Shown here piece after piece: positions 1 through 7,166 of a stretch of 15,351 bases of DNA. Position 1 is the first letter of the stretch. Each line of letters begins with the position of its first letter. A model generated the notes under the pieces. That model was not told the origin of the DNA, did no database searches, and saw only the letters and a list, made by a program, of their open reading frames with translations. The stretch covers positions 1 to 15,351 of the forward strand of contig CACVAR010000286.1 in assembly GCA_902727905.1 (NCBI GenBank), in the 5' to 3' direction. The translations under genes and the position numbers were made by a program. The stretch is from an uncultured Sulfurovum sp. GTDB lineage: Bacteria > Campylobacterota > Campylobacteria > Campylobacterales > Sulfurovaceae.

Positions 1-84
1 ATTTGGCAGCTAGATGCCAAAGCATATGTTGATGATAAACTCGTTGCTGAAGCTGAACTAAAAGCAATGATTGTTGATAAATAA
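1..84 (+). CDS. fabZ: 3-hydroxyacyl-ACP dehydratase FabZ, C-terminal end only
   Basis: The window opens inside a reading frame of 27 codons that ends in TAA at 82-84. Its residues (IWQLDAKAYVDDKLVAEAEL, then KAMIVDK) match the conserved end of FabZ, where the last beta strand carries a xAYVDGKxxAEAExKAMI-type signature. FabZ dehydrates 3-hydroxyacyl-ACP in fatty acid elongation and competes with the lipid A pathway for 3-hydroxyacyl-ACP. The catalytic His and Glu lie upstream, outside the window. The gene ends 8 bases before lpxA, the usual neighbour, which strengthens the call. The start and most of the protein cannot be assessed. Confidence 0.85.
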   Translation: MWQLDAKAYVDDKLVAEAELKAMIVDK

Positions 85-92
85 GGACACAC

Positions 93-872
93 TTGTCAAA
101 TATACATAGTTCAGCTGTTATTGAAGATGGTGCAATTATTGGAAATAATGTAACCATAGGTCCATTTGTAACCATATCTTCCCAAACAACCATAGGTGAC
201 AATACAATAATAGATGCAAACACTGTTATTGCAGGGAAAACAACCATTGGTGAAGGTAATCATATCTTTTCAAATGCTGTCATAGGCTCAATTCCTCAAG
301 ATCTAAAATTTAATGGTGAAGATGTCGAACTTATCATTGGAAACAATAATAAAATTCGTGAATTCACCCTTCTAAACCCAGGTACAGAAGGTGGAGGAAG
401 TATTACAAAAATAGGAAATAATAATTTATTGATGGGCTATGTACACTTAGGACATGATGTCATCATCGGCAACAACTGTATCTTGGCAAATGGTGCTACC
501 TTAGCTGGACATGTCGAGCTAGGCAACAACGTTGTCATTGGAGGGCTAACACCAGTACACCAATTTGTTCAAATTGGTGATTATGCTATGATAGGTGGAG
601 CATCTGCATTGGCACAAGATATTCCCCCTTACTGTTTGGCTGAAGGAAATAGAGCTCAACTAAGAGGACTAAACTTAACTGGATTAAGAAGAGGACTACC
701 AAGAGATGAGATTAATGCCTTAAAAACAGCCTATAGAGAACTTTTTGAATCTGGTGAAGCACTGCAAGAAACAGCAGAAAAAATTAAGTCTCAAAGTTCA
801 TCCATACATGTAAAAAATTTAGTAGAGTTTATCACAAAATCTAAACGTGGTATTCCATATACAAGGAAATAA
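93..872 (+). CDS. lpxA: UDP-N-acetylglucosamine O-acyltransferase LpxA
   Basis: This cytoplasmic enzyme catalyses the first step of lipid A synthesis, transferring a 3-hydroxyacyl chain from ACP to UDP-GlcNAc. The 259 residues are close to the usual family length. Residues 1 to about 190 are left-handed beta-helix hexapeptide repeats (many I-G-[DN]-N units). Residues 190-259 are the alpha-helical C-terminal domain. His121 in GHDVIIGN corresponds to the catalytic His of E. coli LpxA (H125), and His156-Gln157 in PVHQF are also conserved. Gly169 in IGGAS aligns with E. coli Gly173, which is associated with a 3-hydroxy-C14 chain; that chain length is an inference. The start is TTG at 93, chosen because AAGGA at 83-87, overlapping the fabZ stop, lies 5 bases upstream and the protein then begins in the normal place. 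It probably shares a transcript with fabZ and clpX. LpxB does not follow. Confidence 0.96.
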   Translation: MSNIHSSAVIEDGAIIGNNVTIGPFVTISSQTTIGDNTIIDANTVIAGKTTIGEGNHIFSNAVIGSIPQDLKFNGEDVELIIGNNNKIREFTLLNPGTEGGGSITKIGNNNLLMGYVHLGHDVIIGNNCILANGATLAGHVELGNNVVIGGLTPVHQFVQIGDYAMIGGASALAQDIPPYCLAEGNRAQLRGLNLTGLRRGLPRDEINALKTAYRELFESGEALQETAEKIKSQSSSIHVKNLVEFITKSKRGIPYTRK

Positions 873-874
873 GA

Positions 875-2089
875 ATGGCTAAAAAAGAGTGTAGTTTTTG
901 TGGTACTACAGAAAAAGAGAACAATCCATTTATAGCAGGAAATGGAGCTTATGTTTGTTCAAACTGTGTAACCTCTGCGCATAAAATTCTTTTTGGAGAA
1001 GAAGAGAGTTTTACAGAAAATGCAGAGCCACAAACACTTTTAATACCAAAAGAAATTCATAAAATGTTAAATGACTATGTTATTGGTCAAGAATCGGCTA
1101 AAAAAACTTTAGCAGTTGCTGTCTATAATCACTATAAACGAATATTTAAATATAAACAAGAAAATGACACAAGCATAGAGAAGTCAAATATTTTACTTAT
1201 TGGACCTACAGGTTCAGGAAAAACACTTCTGGCACAAACAATTGCTAAATTTTTAGATGTACCTATTGCAATCTCTGATGCCACAAACTTAACAGAAGCT
1301 GGGTATGTCGGTGAAGATGTTGAAAATATTCTTACTAAGTTACTCCAAGCTGCTGGAGATGATGTTGAAAGAGCAGAACGTGGTATAATTTTTATAGATG
1401 AAATGGATAAGATTGCTCGTATGGGTGAAAACCGTTCAATCACGCGTGATGTTTCTGGTGAAGGGGTACAACAGGCTCTACTTAAAATCATTGAAGGTTC
1501 AGTTGTAAATATTCCACCAAAAGGTGGAAGAAAACATCCAAACCAAGATTTTTTACAAATTGACACGTCAAATATATTATTTATTTGTGGTGGTGCATTT
1601 GATGGTGTTGAAGAAATTATACACAGAAGGCTTGGTGCTAACCAACTTGGATTTGGACAAACAAAAAGATCAAATAAAGAAAATGAAGATGTAATGCATC
1701 TTATTGAATCTGATGACTTAGTTCAATTTGGAATTATTCCAGAACTAATAGGACGACTTCATGTAACAGCCACACTAGAACCAATTACATTGGAATCAAT
1801 GATACGTATATTAACCGAACCAAAAAACTCAGTTACAAAACAGTATGAAAAGCTTTTTGAACTAGACAATGCTATTTTGACGTTTGAAGAATCTGCACTA
1901 GAAGCAATTGCAAAAAAAGCCATTAAACGAAAAACCGGGGCAAGAGGGTTACGTTCAATCATGGAAGAGGCATTATTGGATATAATGTATGAACTTCCAG
2001 AACTTGAGGGATATGAAATAGTAATAACAGAAGAAGTAATTAATGAGGGAGTTAAACCTCTTTATATTAAAAATTCAAAAATAGCATAA
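875..2089 (+). CDS. clpX: ATP-dependent protease ATP-binding subunit ClpX
   Basis: ClpX is a hexameric AAA+ unfoldase that feeds substrates to ClpP; it acts in the cytoplasm. The 404 residues are a normal length. The N-terminal zinc-binding domain has Cys6, Cys9, Cys28 and Cys31. The Walker A motif GPTGSGKT is at 110-117, the pore loop GYVGED at 143-148, and Walker B IIFIDEMDK at 171-179 (Asp175, Glu176). The RKH loop is at 219-221, the LGF loop that docks onto ClpP is at about 258-260, and sensor 2 GARGLR is at 355-360. All key residues look intact. The ATG at 875 lies 2 bases after the lpxA stop, with AAGGA at 863-867 seven bases upstream, so it is almost certainly cotranscribed with lpxA. 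clpP is not in the window. Confidence 0.98.
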   Translation: MAKKECSFCGTTEKENNPFIAGNGAYVCSNCVTSAHKILFGEEESFTENAEPQTLLIPKEIHKMLNDYVIGQESAKKTLAVAVYNHYKRIFKYKQENDTSIEKSNILLIGPTGSGKTLLAQTIAKFLDVPIAISDATNLTEAGYVGEDVENILTKLLQAAGDDVERAERGIIFIDEMDKIARMGENRSITRDVSGEGVQQALLKIIEGSVVNIPPKGGRKHPNQDFLQIDTSNILFICGGAFDGVEEIIHRRLGANQLGFGQTKRSNKENEDVMHLIESDDLVQFGIIPELIGRLHVTATLEPITLESMIRILTEPKNSVTKQYEKLFELDNAILTFEESALEAIAKKAIKRKTGARGLRSIMEEALLDIMYELPELEGYEIVITEEVINEGVKPLYIKNSKIA

Positions 2090-2110
2090 AACAAAGATTA
2101 AAGGTAAAGA

Positions 2111-3145
2111 ATGTTAAAAAAAATTTTGGGAGTATTTTCAAACGATTTAGCAATTGATTTGGGAACAGCAAACACACTGGTACTGGTAAAGGGTAAAGGT
2201 ATTAGTATTAATGAACCATCAGTTGTGGCAATACAATATGATAGAAAAGGTCGTGAGCATATTTTAGCTGTTGGGCAAGAAGCTAAAGACATGGTAGGTA
2301 AAACACCTGGAAACATTAAAGCTATTCGCCCCATGAGAGATGGTGTAATTGCTGACTTTAATATTACAGAAATGATGATTCGTTACTTTATTGAGAAAGT
2401 ACATAATAGAAAAGGGCTTTTCTCACCTAGAATTATTATTTGTGTACCATTTGGACTAACTCAAGTTGAACGTAAAGCTGTAAAAGAATCAGCAATGTCT
2501 GCAGGAGCTAGAGAAGTACACCTTATTGAAGAGCCTATGGCTGCTGCTATTGGTTCAGGGATTCCAGTTAAAGATCCTAATGGAAACTTAGTAGTTGATA
2601 TTGGTGGAGGAACAACTGAAATTGGTGTTATCTCTCTTGGTGGTCTTGTACTTTCAAAATCAATTAGAACGGCTGGTGATAAACTAGACAAATCAATTAT
2701 TGATTACATGAAAAAGAACTTTAACCTTCTTATTGGTGACAGAGTTGCTGAAGAAATTAAAATTGCCATTGGAACGGCAATACAACTTGATGAAGAACTT
2801 GTTATGCAAGTAAAAGGTCGTGATCAAGTAGCTGGATTACTTACTTCTATTGAAATTAACTCAGAACATATGAGAGATGCAATGAAAGAACCAATCCGAG
2901 AAATTGCAGAAGCACTGAAACTTGTTTTAGAGCAGACTCCTCCTGATTTAGCTGGAGATATTGTAGAAAATGGAATAGTACTTACTGGTGGTGGAGCTCT
3001 AATTAGAGGTCTTGACAAATACTTGTCTAACATAATTAAACTACCAGTCTATGTAGCTGAAGACCCACTGCTTGCCGTAGCAAAAGGTACAGGAAAAGCA
3101 TTGGAAGAGATAGATATTTTACAACATTCTGCCTATGAAGACTAG
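2111..3145 (+). CDS. mreB: Rod-shape-determining actin-like protein MreB
   Basis: MreB is a bacterial actin that polymerises on the inner membrane and directs lateral peptidoglycan synthesis. The 344 residues match the family. The N-terminus MLKKILGVF is amphipathic, as in MreBs that bind membrane directly. Phosphate-1 motif DLGTANT is at 16-22, the probable catalytic Glu is 140 in LIEEP, phosphate-2 motif DIGGGTTE is at 163-170, and the adenosine motif LTGGGALIRGL is at 291-301. The start has AAAGG at 2100-2104, six bases before the ATG, and follows clpX by 21 bases. The 3' end overlaps mreC by 11 bases. No anomalies were seen. Confidence 0.98.
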   Translation: MLKKILGVFSNDLAIDLGTANTLVLVKGKGISINEPSVVAIQYDRKGREHILAVGQEAKDMVGKTPGNIKAIRPMRDGVIADFNITEMMIRYFIEKVHNRKGLFSPRIIICVPFGLTQVERKAVKESAMSAGAREVHLIEEPMAAAIGSGIPVKDPNGNLVVDIGGGTTEIGVISLGGLVLSKSIRTAGDKLDKSIIDYMKKNFNLLIGDRVAEEIKIAIGTAIQLDEELVMQVKGRDQVAGLLTSIEINSEHMRDAMKEPIREIAEALKLVLEQTPPDLAGDIVENGIVLTGGGALIRGLDKYLSNIIKLPVYVAEDPLLAVAKGTGKALEEIDILQHSAYED

Positions 3146-3965
3146 CCGACTACTTATACTTTTTATCTTTATTACACTTACAATTTTTCTCTTACAAAAA
3201 GAGGAAAGTTTTCAAGATAACTTTGCATCGCTTACACTACCTATAAAACAAAACTATTTAGAAATAAGTAATTCACTTGATACCAATATTGACAAATATT
3301 TAAATCAAGCAGAATCCATATCGGCTTTAAAAGATGAAAACCTTTTACTCCGTAAATACCTTTATCAGCAAAAAATCAATCTTACCCAACTAAAGCAACT
3401 CACTAAATATAACGAAGCTAAATTTAATAACTTTGACAATATTTTACGTGTCCAAACAATTTCTTATAAAAAACTAAATGACTTCTCTCAAGTTTATTTA
3501 ACCAAAGGTGAAGAGTTAGGAGAAGATAAAATATATGGACTCATACAAAAAAATGTTGTCGCTGGTATTGCACTGAAACACGATGGTCCACTTAAAGGAA
3601 TTTTACTTTCCAATCCTATTTGTCAATTCTCAACTTTTATAGGGGATAAAAAAACACCCGGTATAGCAAAAGGAATAAATGCTGAAAGTATTGAAGTAAA
3701 CTTCATACCGAAGTGGTCAACCATTAAAGTGGGTGATAAAGTAATAACATCTGGGCTAGACAACATCTTTCTTCCAGATATTCCTGTAGGTATTGTCACA
3801 AATATATTAACAAAAAGTACTTACAAGACAGCCATAGTGAAAACCTATGCCGATGTTTTACATCCTAACTTTTTTTATCTTGTTAAAGAAGTTCTTCATG
3901 AACCTGAAGATATTAATACCTCAAAAATGAAACTAGAAAACAACATTAGTAAGGAAATACTATGA
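3135..3965 (+). CDS. mreC: Rod-shape-determining protein MreC
   Basis: MreC is an inner-membrane protein whose periplasmic part links MreB to the peptidoglycan synthesis machinery. It has 276 residues. Residues 5-21 form a single membrane anchor. A helical, probably coiled-coil stretch follows (about 45-95, with ALKDENLLLRKYL at 64-76). The beta-domain occupies about 105-255, including the family signature GDKVITSGLDNIFLPDIPVG at 200-219. The tail from about 256 is polar and probably disordered. The start lies inside mreB with an 11-base overlap and no clear Shine-Dalgarno site, so translation is probably coupled to mreB. No MreD follows; the next gene starts on the mreC stop codon and encodes a MotA/TolQ-type protein. 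Confidence 0.93.
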   Translation: MKTSRLLILFIFITLTIFLLQKEESFQDNFASLTLPIKQNYLEISNSLDTNIDKYLNQAESISALKDENLLLRKYLYQQKINLTQLKQLTKYNEAKFNNFDNILRVQTISYKKLNDFSQVYLTKGEELGEDKIYGLIQKNVVAGIALKHDGPLKGILLSNPICQFSTFIGDKKTPGIAKGINAESIEVNFIPKWSTIKVGDKVITSGLDNIFLPDIPVGIVTNILTKSTYKTAIVKTYADVLHPNFFYLVKEVLHEPEDINTSKMKLENNISKEIL

Positions 3966-5092
3966 GCCAACATCAAAACTCAACTACCCCATGTTTTATT
4001 AGCTATATGCTCTTAGCACTCTATGGTACACTTTTTTTTATTATTATCTTGTTAGGTTATTTAAATATTGTTCCGTTAAAAGTAGACTTACATTCTGTAC
4101 TTATTATTGGAGGAATCTATTTTATCTACCTTTTCTTCATTAGGCACAATGCAAATTTTGTTGTCTGTAAAATGCGTAAAGAGTATGTAAATCTACAAAA
4201 AGACTTACAACAAAATATTAAAGAAAATTCGCTAACCATCTTAAATGAGACTAAATCTACCATTAACATAAATGATTTTATTTCTGAATACTATAAGACA
4301 TTTAGAAATGACAATTATGCTTCAATAGCATCATCCTTATTTCCTATGTTGGGTATATTAGGTACTTTTACAGCTATTGCCATTTCTATGCCAGATTTTT
4401 CTTCAGCAAATGAAGCTGCACTTGACCATGAAATCTCCCTATTGCTCTCTGGAATAGGTACAGCCTTTTATGCTTCAATCTATGGTATCTTTCTTTCAAT
4501 CGTTTGGTCTTTCTTTGAGAAACTAGGTCTTTCTAAAGTAGATGCTGATTCACATCAGTTACATGATGTTTACACTTCATACATTTGGTCTCCAAGTGAA
4601 TTGAAACGTCACGAACACATGCAACATGACATGCGTGACCAAAAAATGATACAAGCACTTAAAGAGACATTTAATTTAGAATTTATTCAAACATTAAATG
4701 AGAAACACTTAGAAAATTTTCAAACTATTATTAATGAAACAAATAAAAACTTTACAACCATTACCAATCATATGAAAATGGTATCTTCTGATTTAAAAGA
4801 TACCATTGCCAAAATTGAATCATCAAACTCTGCCTTAACGGCTCATGAAAAAATTGATAGAAGCATACAAGAGTTTACCAAAACCACTTCTACCTTACAA
4901 CATACGATGGGTCAACTTGATGATACTTTAGAGAAATCACTCAATCTAACTTTTAGTAAGATAGATAATGAGGTAGGTGAGATTGTGATGAAGCTAGCAA
5001 ATTTTGCACATAGTACTGCTGAACAAAATAAAATTTTACAACGTACCATTACAGAATATCATAATAGTATTTCTCAACATATCGTGGACTAA
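3962..5092 (+). CDS. MotA/TolQ/ExbB-type proton channel protein with long cytoplasmic tail
   Basis: The protein has 376 residues and four predicted membrane segments: about 14-37, 45-60, 126-143 and 158-184. The last two, with FPMLGILGTFTAIAISM at 127-143 and the Gly-rich LLLSGIGTAFYASIYGIF at 160-177, match the conserved channel core of the MotA/TolQ/ExbB family. The family forms the stator subunit of ion-driven complexes. A polar loop of about 65 residues separates helices 2 and 3. Residues 200-376 form a long, mostly helical cytoplasmic tail. This plan (four helices plus long tail) is shared with ZorA-like proteins, and the tail is longer than in typical TolQ/ExbB. The start is good: AAGGAA at 3951-3956 lies 5 bases before an ATG that overlaps the mreC stop (ATGA). 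The partner gene begins 3 bases after the stop. Family assignment is firm; the biological role is unknown. Confidence 0.85.
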   Translation: MSQHQNSTTPCFISYMLLALYGTLFFIIILLGYLNIVPLKVDLHSVLIIGGIYFIYLFFIRHNANFVVCKMRKEYVNLQKDLQQNIKENSLTILNETKSTININDFISEYYKTFRNDNYASIASSLFPMLGILGTFTAIAISMPDFSSANEAALDHEISLLLSGIGTAFYASIYGIFLSIVWSFFEKLGLSKVDADSHQLHDVYTSYIWSPSELKRHEHMQHDMRDQKMIQALKETFNLEFIQTLNEKHLENFQTIINETNKNFTTITNHMKMVSSDLKDTIAKIESSNSALTAHEKIDRSIQEFTKTTSTLQHTMGQLDDTLEKSLNLTFSKIDNEVGEIVMKLANFAHSTAEQNKILQRTITEYHNSISQHIVD

Positions 5093-5094
5093 TT

Positions 5095-6249
5095 ATGTTT
5101 AAAAAGAAATCAAATTCTTCTGAAACCAATTTTTGGATATCTTATGCAGATCTTATGGCAGGTTTACTTTTTGTTTTTATTTTACTTATAGGTGCTATTG
5201 TTGTAAAATCTGCTATTGTTCGTAATCAACTTTCACTACAAGAAACAGTTGTTTCAGAACAAGAATCTGCACTCGATGAACAGTCTGATCATCTTATTGA
5301 CTTATCTCAAAGTATTGCTATTAAAAGTGACGAGATTACAAAACTTAGAAACCTTTTAGCCAAACGAGAACAAAGTTTAGAAGAAAGTAACAGTAAACTT
5401 GTACTCTCTTCTAATGCACTAAAACTTAAAAATGATGAGCTATCTAATTTAAACCAATTATTACTGGCACAAAATACAAAAGTTGATAACTACTCGGAAC
5501 ACATTATACTTTTACAAAACTTGACAAAAGAGCAAAATGCCACCATTAATAATTCTTCTCAAACATTAAATTCTTATAAAAATAAAGTCATACTTTTATC
5601 CAACCAACTGACACAAAAAGATGAGTCACTTAAACTTAATGAACAAAAGCTTTTACAATTACTCAAAGCACTTGAAAATAAACAAACTAAATATGATGGT
5701 CTACTTACTAAACTACAAGCTCAAAAAGCAAAAATTAAATCACTCACAGGGATTAAATTAAAAGTAATAGCCGAACTTAAATCAGCACTTGGTAATAAAG
5801 TCAATATTGATAAAGAGAGTGGTTCTTTAAAGTTAGCATCAAATATTTTATTTGATAAAGGATCAGCCCAATTAAAAGAGGGTTCTAAAGCTGAACTAGA
5901 AGCAAACTTCATTGAATATGTCTCTACTCTACTTGGTAACCGTAATGTTTCTCAACACATTGATAAAATAATTATTGAAGGACACTCAGATAGTGATGGC
6001 TCATACTTATACAATTTAAATCTATCACAACAGCGTGCTTATGCCGTTATGAATCATCTTTTAACCATTGATTATATTAAGAGAAACAATATTACATCAA
6101 AACTTGTGGCAAGTGGACGTTCCTACTTAGATGCCATTAAAATTAATGGTAGAGAAGACAAAGATGCTTCACGTAGAATCGAAGTGAAATTTAGACTCAA
6201 AAATGAAGATGCCATGTATGAAATAGAAAGAATTTTAGATGCAAATTAA
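5095..6249 (+). CDS. MotB/OmpA-like stator protein with long coiled coil
   Basis: This 384-residue protein is the predicted partner of the preceding channel protein. Residues 13-38 form one membrane helix that begins NFWISYADLMAGLLFVF. Asp19 in the YADLMA motif occupies the place of the ion-carrying Asp of MotB. Residues 45 to about 225 are Lys/Glu/Leu/Gln/Asn-rich and look like a long periplasmic coiled coil, much longer than the MotB linker. Residues 236-368 are an OmpA-type peptidoglycan-binding domain: ILFDKGSAQLKEGS at 251-264, EGHSDSDGSYLYNLNLSQQR at 295-314, and RRIEVKF at 360-366. Asp299 and Arg314 are the expected pair that binds the diaminopimelate side chain. GTGGA at 5084-5088 precedes the ATG by 6 bases. 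The architecture (membrane Asp, coiled coil, OmpA) resembles ZorB or a MotB-like stator, but the energised partner machine is not identified. Confidence 0.85.
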   Translation: MFKKKSNSSETNFWISYADLMAGLLFVFILLIGAIVVKSAIVRNQLSLQETVVSEQESALDEQSDHLIDLSQSIAIKSDEITKLRNLLAKREQSLEESNSKLVLSSNALKLKNDELSNLNQLLLAQNTKVDNYSEHIILLQNLTKEQNATINNSSQTLNSYKNKVILLSNQLTQKDESLKLNEQKLLQLLKALENKQTKYDGLLTKLQAQKAKIKSLTGIKLKVIAELKSALGNKVNIDKESGSLKLASNILFDKGSAQLKEGSKAELEANFIEYVSTLLGNRNVSQHIDKIIIEGHSDSDGSYLYNLNLSQQRAYAVMNHLLTIDYIKRNNITSKLVASGRSYLDAIKINGREDKDASRRIEVKFRLKNEDAMYEIERILDAN

Positions 6250-6382
6250 TTTTAAAGCTAAAAAACTTCAAGAAGCTAATAAATATGTAGACCTATTAAA
6301 TGCTTCTAGTACAAAGAGAAAAACTAAAGTAAAAAATGAAAACTCATTAATAAAAAGAATCTTGAACTTTTTATTTAGATAA
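6239..6382 (+). CDS. Small basic protein, possible last gene of the operon
   Basis: A 47-codon frame opens with an ATG at 6239 inside the end of the MotB-like gene (11-base overlap) and closes with TAA at 6380-6382. The product begins MQINFKAKKLQEANKYVDLL, is rich in Lys and Arg, and ends with a short hydrophobic/basic stretch (LIKRILNFLFR), which could be an amphipathic helix. GAAAG at 6226-6230 is a weak Shine-Dalgarno match 8 bases upstream. Supporting points are the coupled start, the length, and the fact that otherwise about 120 bases before the convergent gene would be unassigned. Against it are the short length and AT-rich lysine codons, which can make chance frames. It overlaps the end of the HIT gene on the other strand by 12 bases. 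No function is recognised. Confidence 0.45.
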   Translation: MQINFKAKKLQEANKYVDLLNASSTKRKTKVKNENSLIKRILNFLFR

Positions 6383-6739
6383 TTTTAATGCTATACTTTT
6401 TGTAAATTCATTAAAGTTTTCTAATACATAAGTACCTTCTCGTTGCTTCTTTCCCCACATAGGCTCAGGAAAATATGAGTCTTCTTCAAAACGTGCCATA
6501 ACATGCCAATGTACATGAGGCACGTAGTTACCAAAGCTAGCTATATTAATTTTTTTGGGTTTATAGCTATAGAGCATCTCTTTTTCAATAATATCTAAAG
6601 CTTTAAAAATTTCCAGTTTTACATTAGCTGGTGTTTCAGAAAACTCTTTATAAGCCTTTTGCGTAAAAATCTTAAGCCAAGGAATTTCGCTCTCCTCAAT
6701 CTCTACTTTAATTAATTCATTTTCATATAATACACTCAT
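6371..6739 (-). CDS. HIT-family nucleotide hydrolase/transferase
   Basis: This is a 122-residue histidine-triad protein. The motif HVHWHVM at 75-81 (His75, His77, His79) is the hallmark of the family, which hydrolyses or transfers nucleoside phosphates such as dinucleoside polyphosphates or AMP conjugates through a His-AMP intermediate. NIASFGNYVPHVHWHVMARF around it and the following FPEPMWG (90-96) match a bacterial HIT subgroup. No signal peptide is seen, so it is cytoplasmic. The exact substrate cannot be told from sequence. The start at 6739 is preceded on the - strand by AAAGAG and by a plausible promoter. The gene is transcribed away from the 6840 gene and converges on the left-hand operon. 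Confidence 0.9.
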   Translation of the reverse strand: MSVLYENELIKVEIEESEIPWLKIFTQKAYKEFSETPANVKLEIFKALDIIEKEMLYSYKPKKINIASFGNYVPHVHWHVMARFEEDSYFPEPMWGKKQREGTYVLENFNEFTKSIALKLSK

Positions 6740-6759
6740 ATTTACTCTTTCTAAAAAAC

Positions 6760-6788
6760 ATTACAATTTGACATATTTTAAATGTAAA
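6760..6788 (-). promoter_or_regulatory. Predicted sigma70-type promoter for the HIT gene
   Basis: Read on the - strand, TTTACA (6788-6783) and TGTAAT (6765-6760) are separated by 17 bases. Each differs from its consensus hexamer at one position. Transcription would start near 6753, leaving a leader of about 14 bases that still contains the AAAGAG ribosome site. This is prediction only; the region is very AT-rich, so chance matches are likely. Confidence 0.35.
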
Positions 6789-6799
6789 TTATTTTTAAA

Positions 6800-6808
6800 T
6801 GATATAAT
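6800..6808 (+). promoter_or_regulatory. Predicted extended -10 promoter for the 6840 gene
   Basis: TGATATAAT at 6800-6808 is a perfect TATAAT with an upstream TG, an extended -10 element. No good -35 sits 17 bases upstream, which is common in Campylobacterota, where -35 sites are poorly conserved. A start near 6815 would leave a leader of about 25 bases carrying AAAAGG at 6825-6830. It is divergent from the HIT promoter. Confidence 0.5.
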
Positions 6809-6839
6809 CAATTAACTTAATCCCAAAAGGTAAAATTCA

Positions 6840-7166
6840 ATGCAAGGTAAAATAATGGTAACCTACTCCCTAATATGTGACAATGACAACTATTTAGAAA
6901 TTTCAATGAAAGAGATTTTAGAAAACGAAAAAATTGTTAAATTACTTAAGAGTGAATTTTTAAAAGGTGTCCGTAACCTTAATGTAGAGAGTTCATCTAA
7001 TGACAGTAAAATAATATTAAGTACTCAAAAAGAACTTTATACCTTTGAAGCAGAGAAAAAAGATTTTGCAGATCTAATTGAACTTGCAGAAGAAGATGCT
7101 AAAGAGCGTAAGCTCTTTAAAAAAGGTTGTGAAGCAGTCAATATAATTGACTTCGTCACATTATAA
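6840..7166 (+). CDS. Uncharacterised small cytoplasmic protein
   Basis: This 108-residue product is not recognised. It has no signal peptide, membrane segment, cysteine cluster or known catalytic motif. The second half is charged and predicted helical (EKKDFADLIELAEEDAKERK at about 76-95). The overall look is an alpha/beta acidic cytoplasmic protein. Two starts are possible: ATG at 6840 with AAAAGG 9 bases upstream, or ATG at 6855 with AAGG (6844-6847) 7 bases upstream, which would give a protein starting MVTYSLICDN and has the better spacing. The first is listed. A predicted extended -10 promoter lies just upstream. Its stop codon directly abuts the bioA stop on the other strand, so the transcripts converge without a spacer. 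The coding call rests on frame length, a promoter and ribosome sites. Confidence 0.75.
   Translation: MQGKIMVTYSLICDNDNYLEISMKEILENEKIVKLLKSEFLKGVRNLNVESSSNDSKIILSTQKELYTFEAEKKDFADLIELAEEDAKERKLFKKGCEAVNIIDFVTL

Noticed and set aside
1132..1962. Antisense open frames across clpX and similar frames across mreB, ftsA and ftsZ
   Set aside because: They lie wholly inside well-supported genes, have no ribosome site of note, and have serine/isoleucine-rich compositions typical of antisense frames.
3962..6382. A complete Zorya anti-phage defence system
   Set aside because: ZorA- and ZorB-like architecture is present, but no ZorC, ZorD helicase or ZorE nuclease gene is adjacent; the neighbours are mreC, a tiny ORF, a HIT gene and bioA. 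The context is a core operon, not a defence island.
6768..6808. TTGACA at 6768-6773 as the -35 of the 6840 promoter
   Set aside because: The spacing to TATAAT at 6803 is 29 bases, far outside 16-18, so the extended -10 is taken to work without it.
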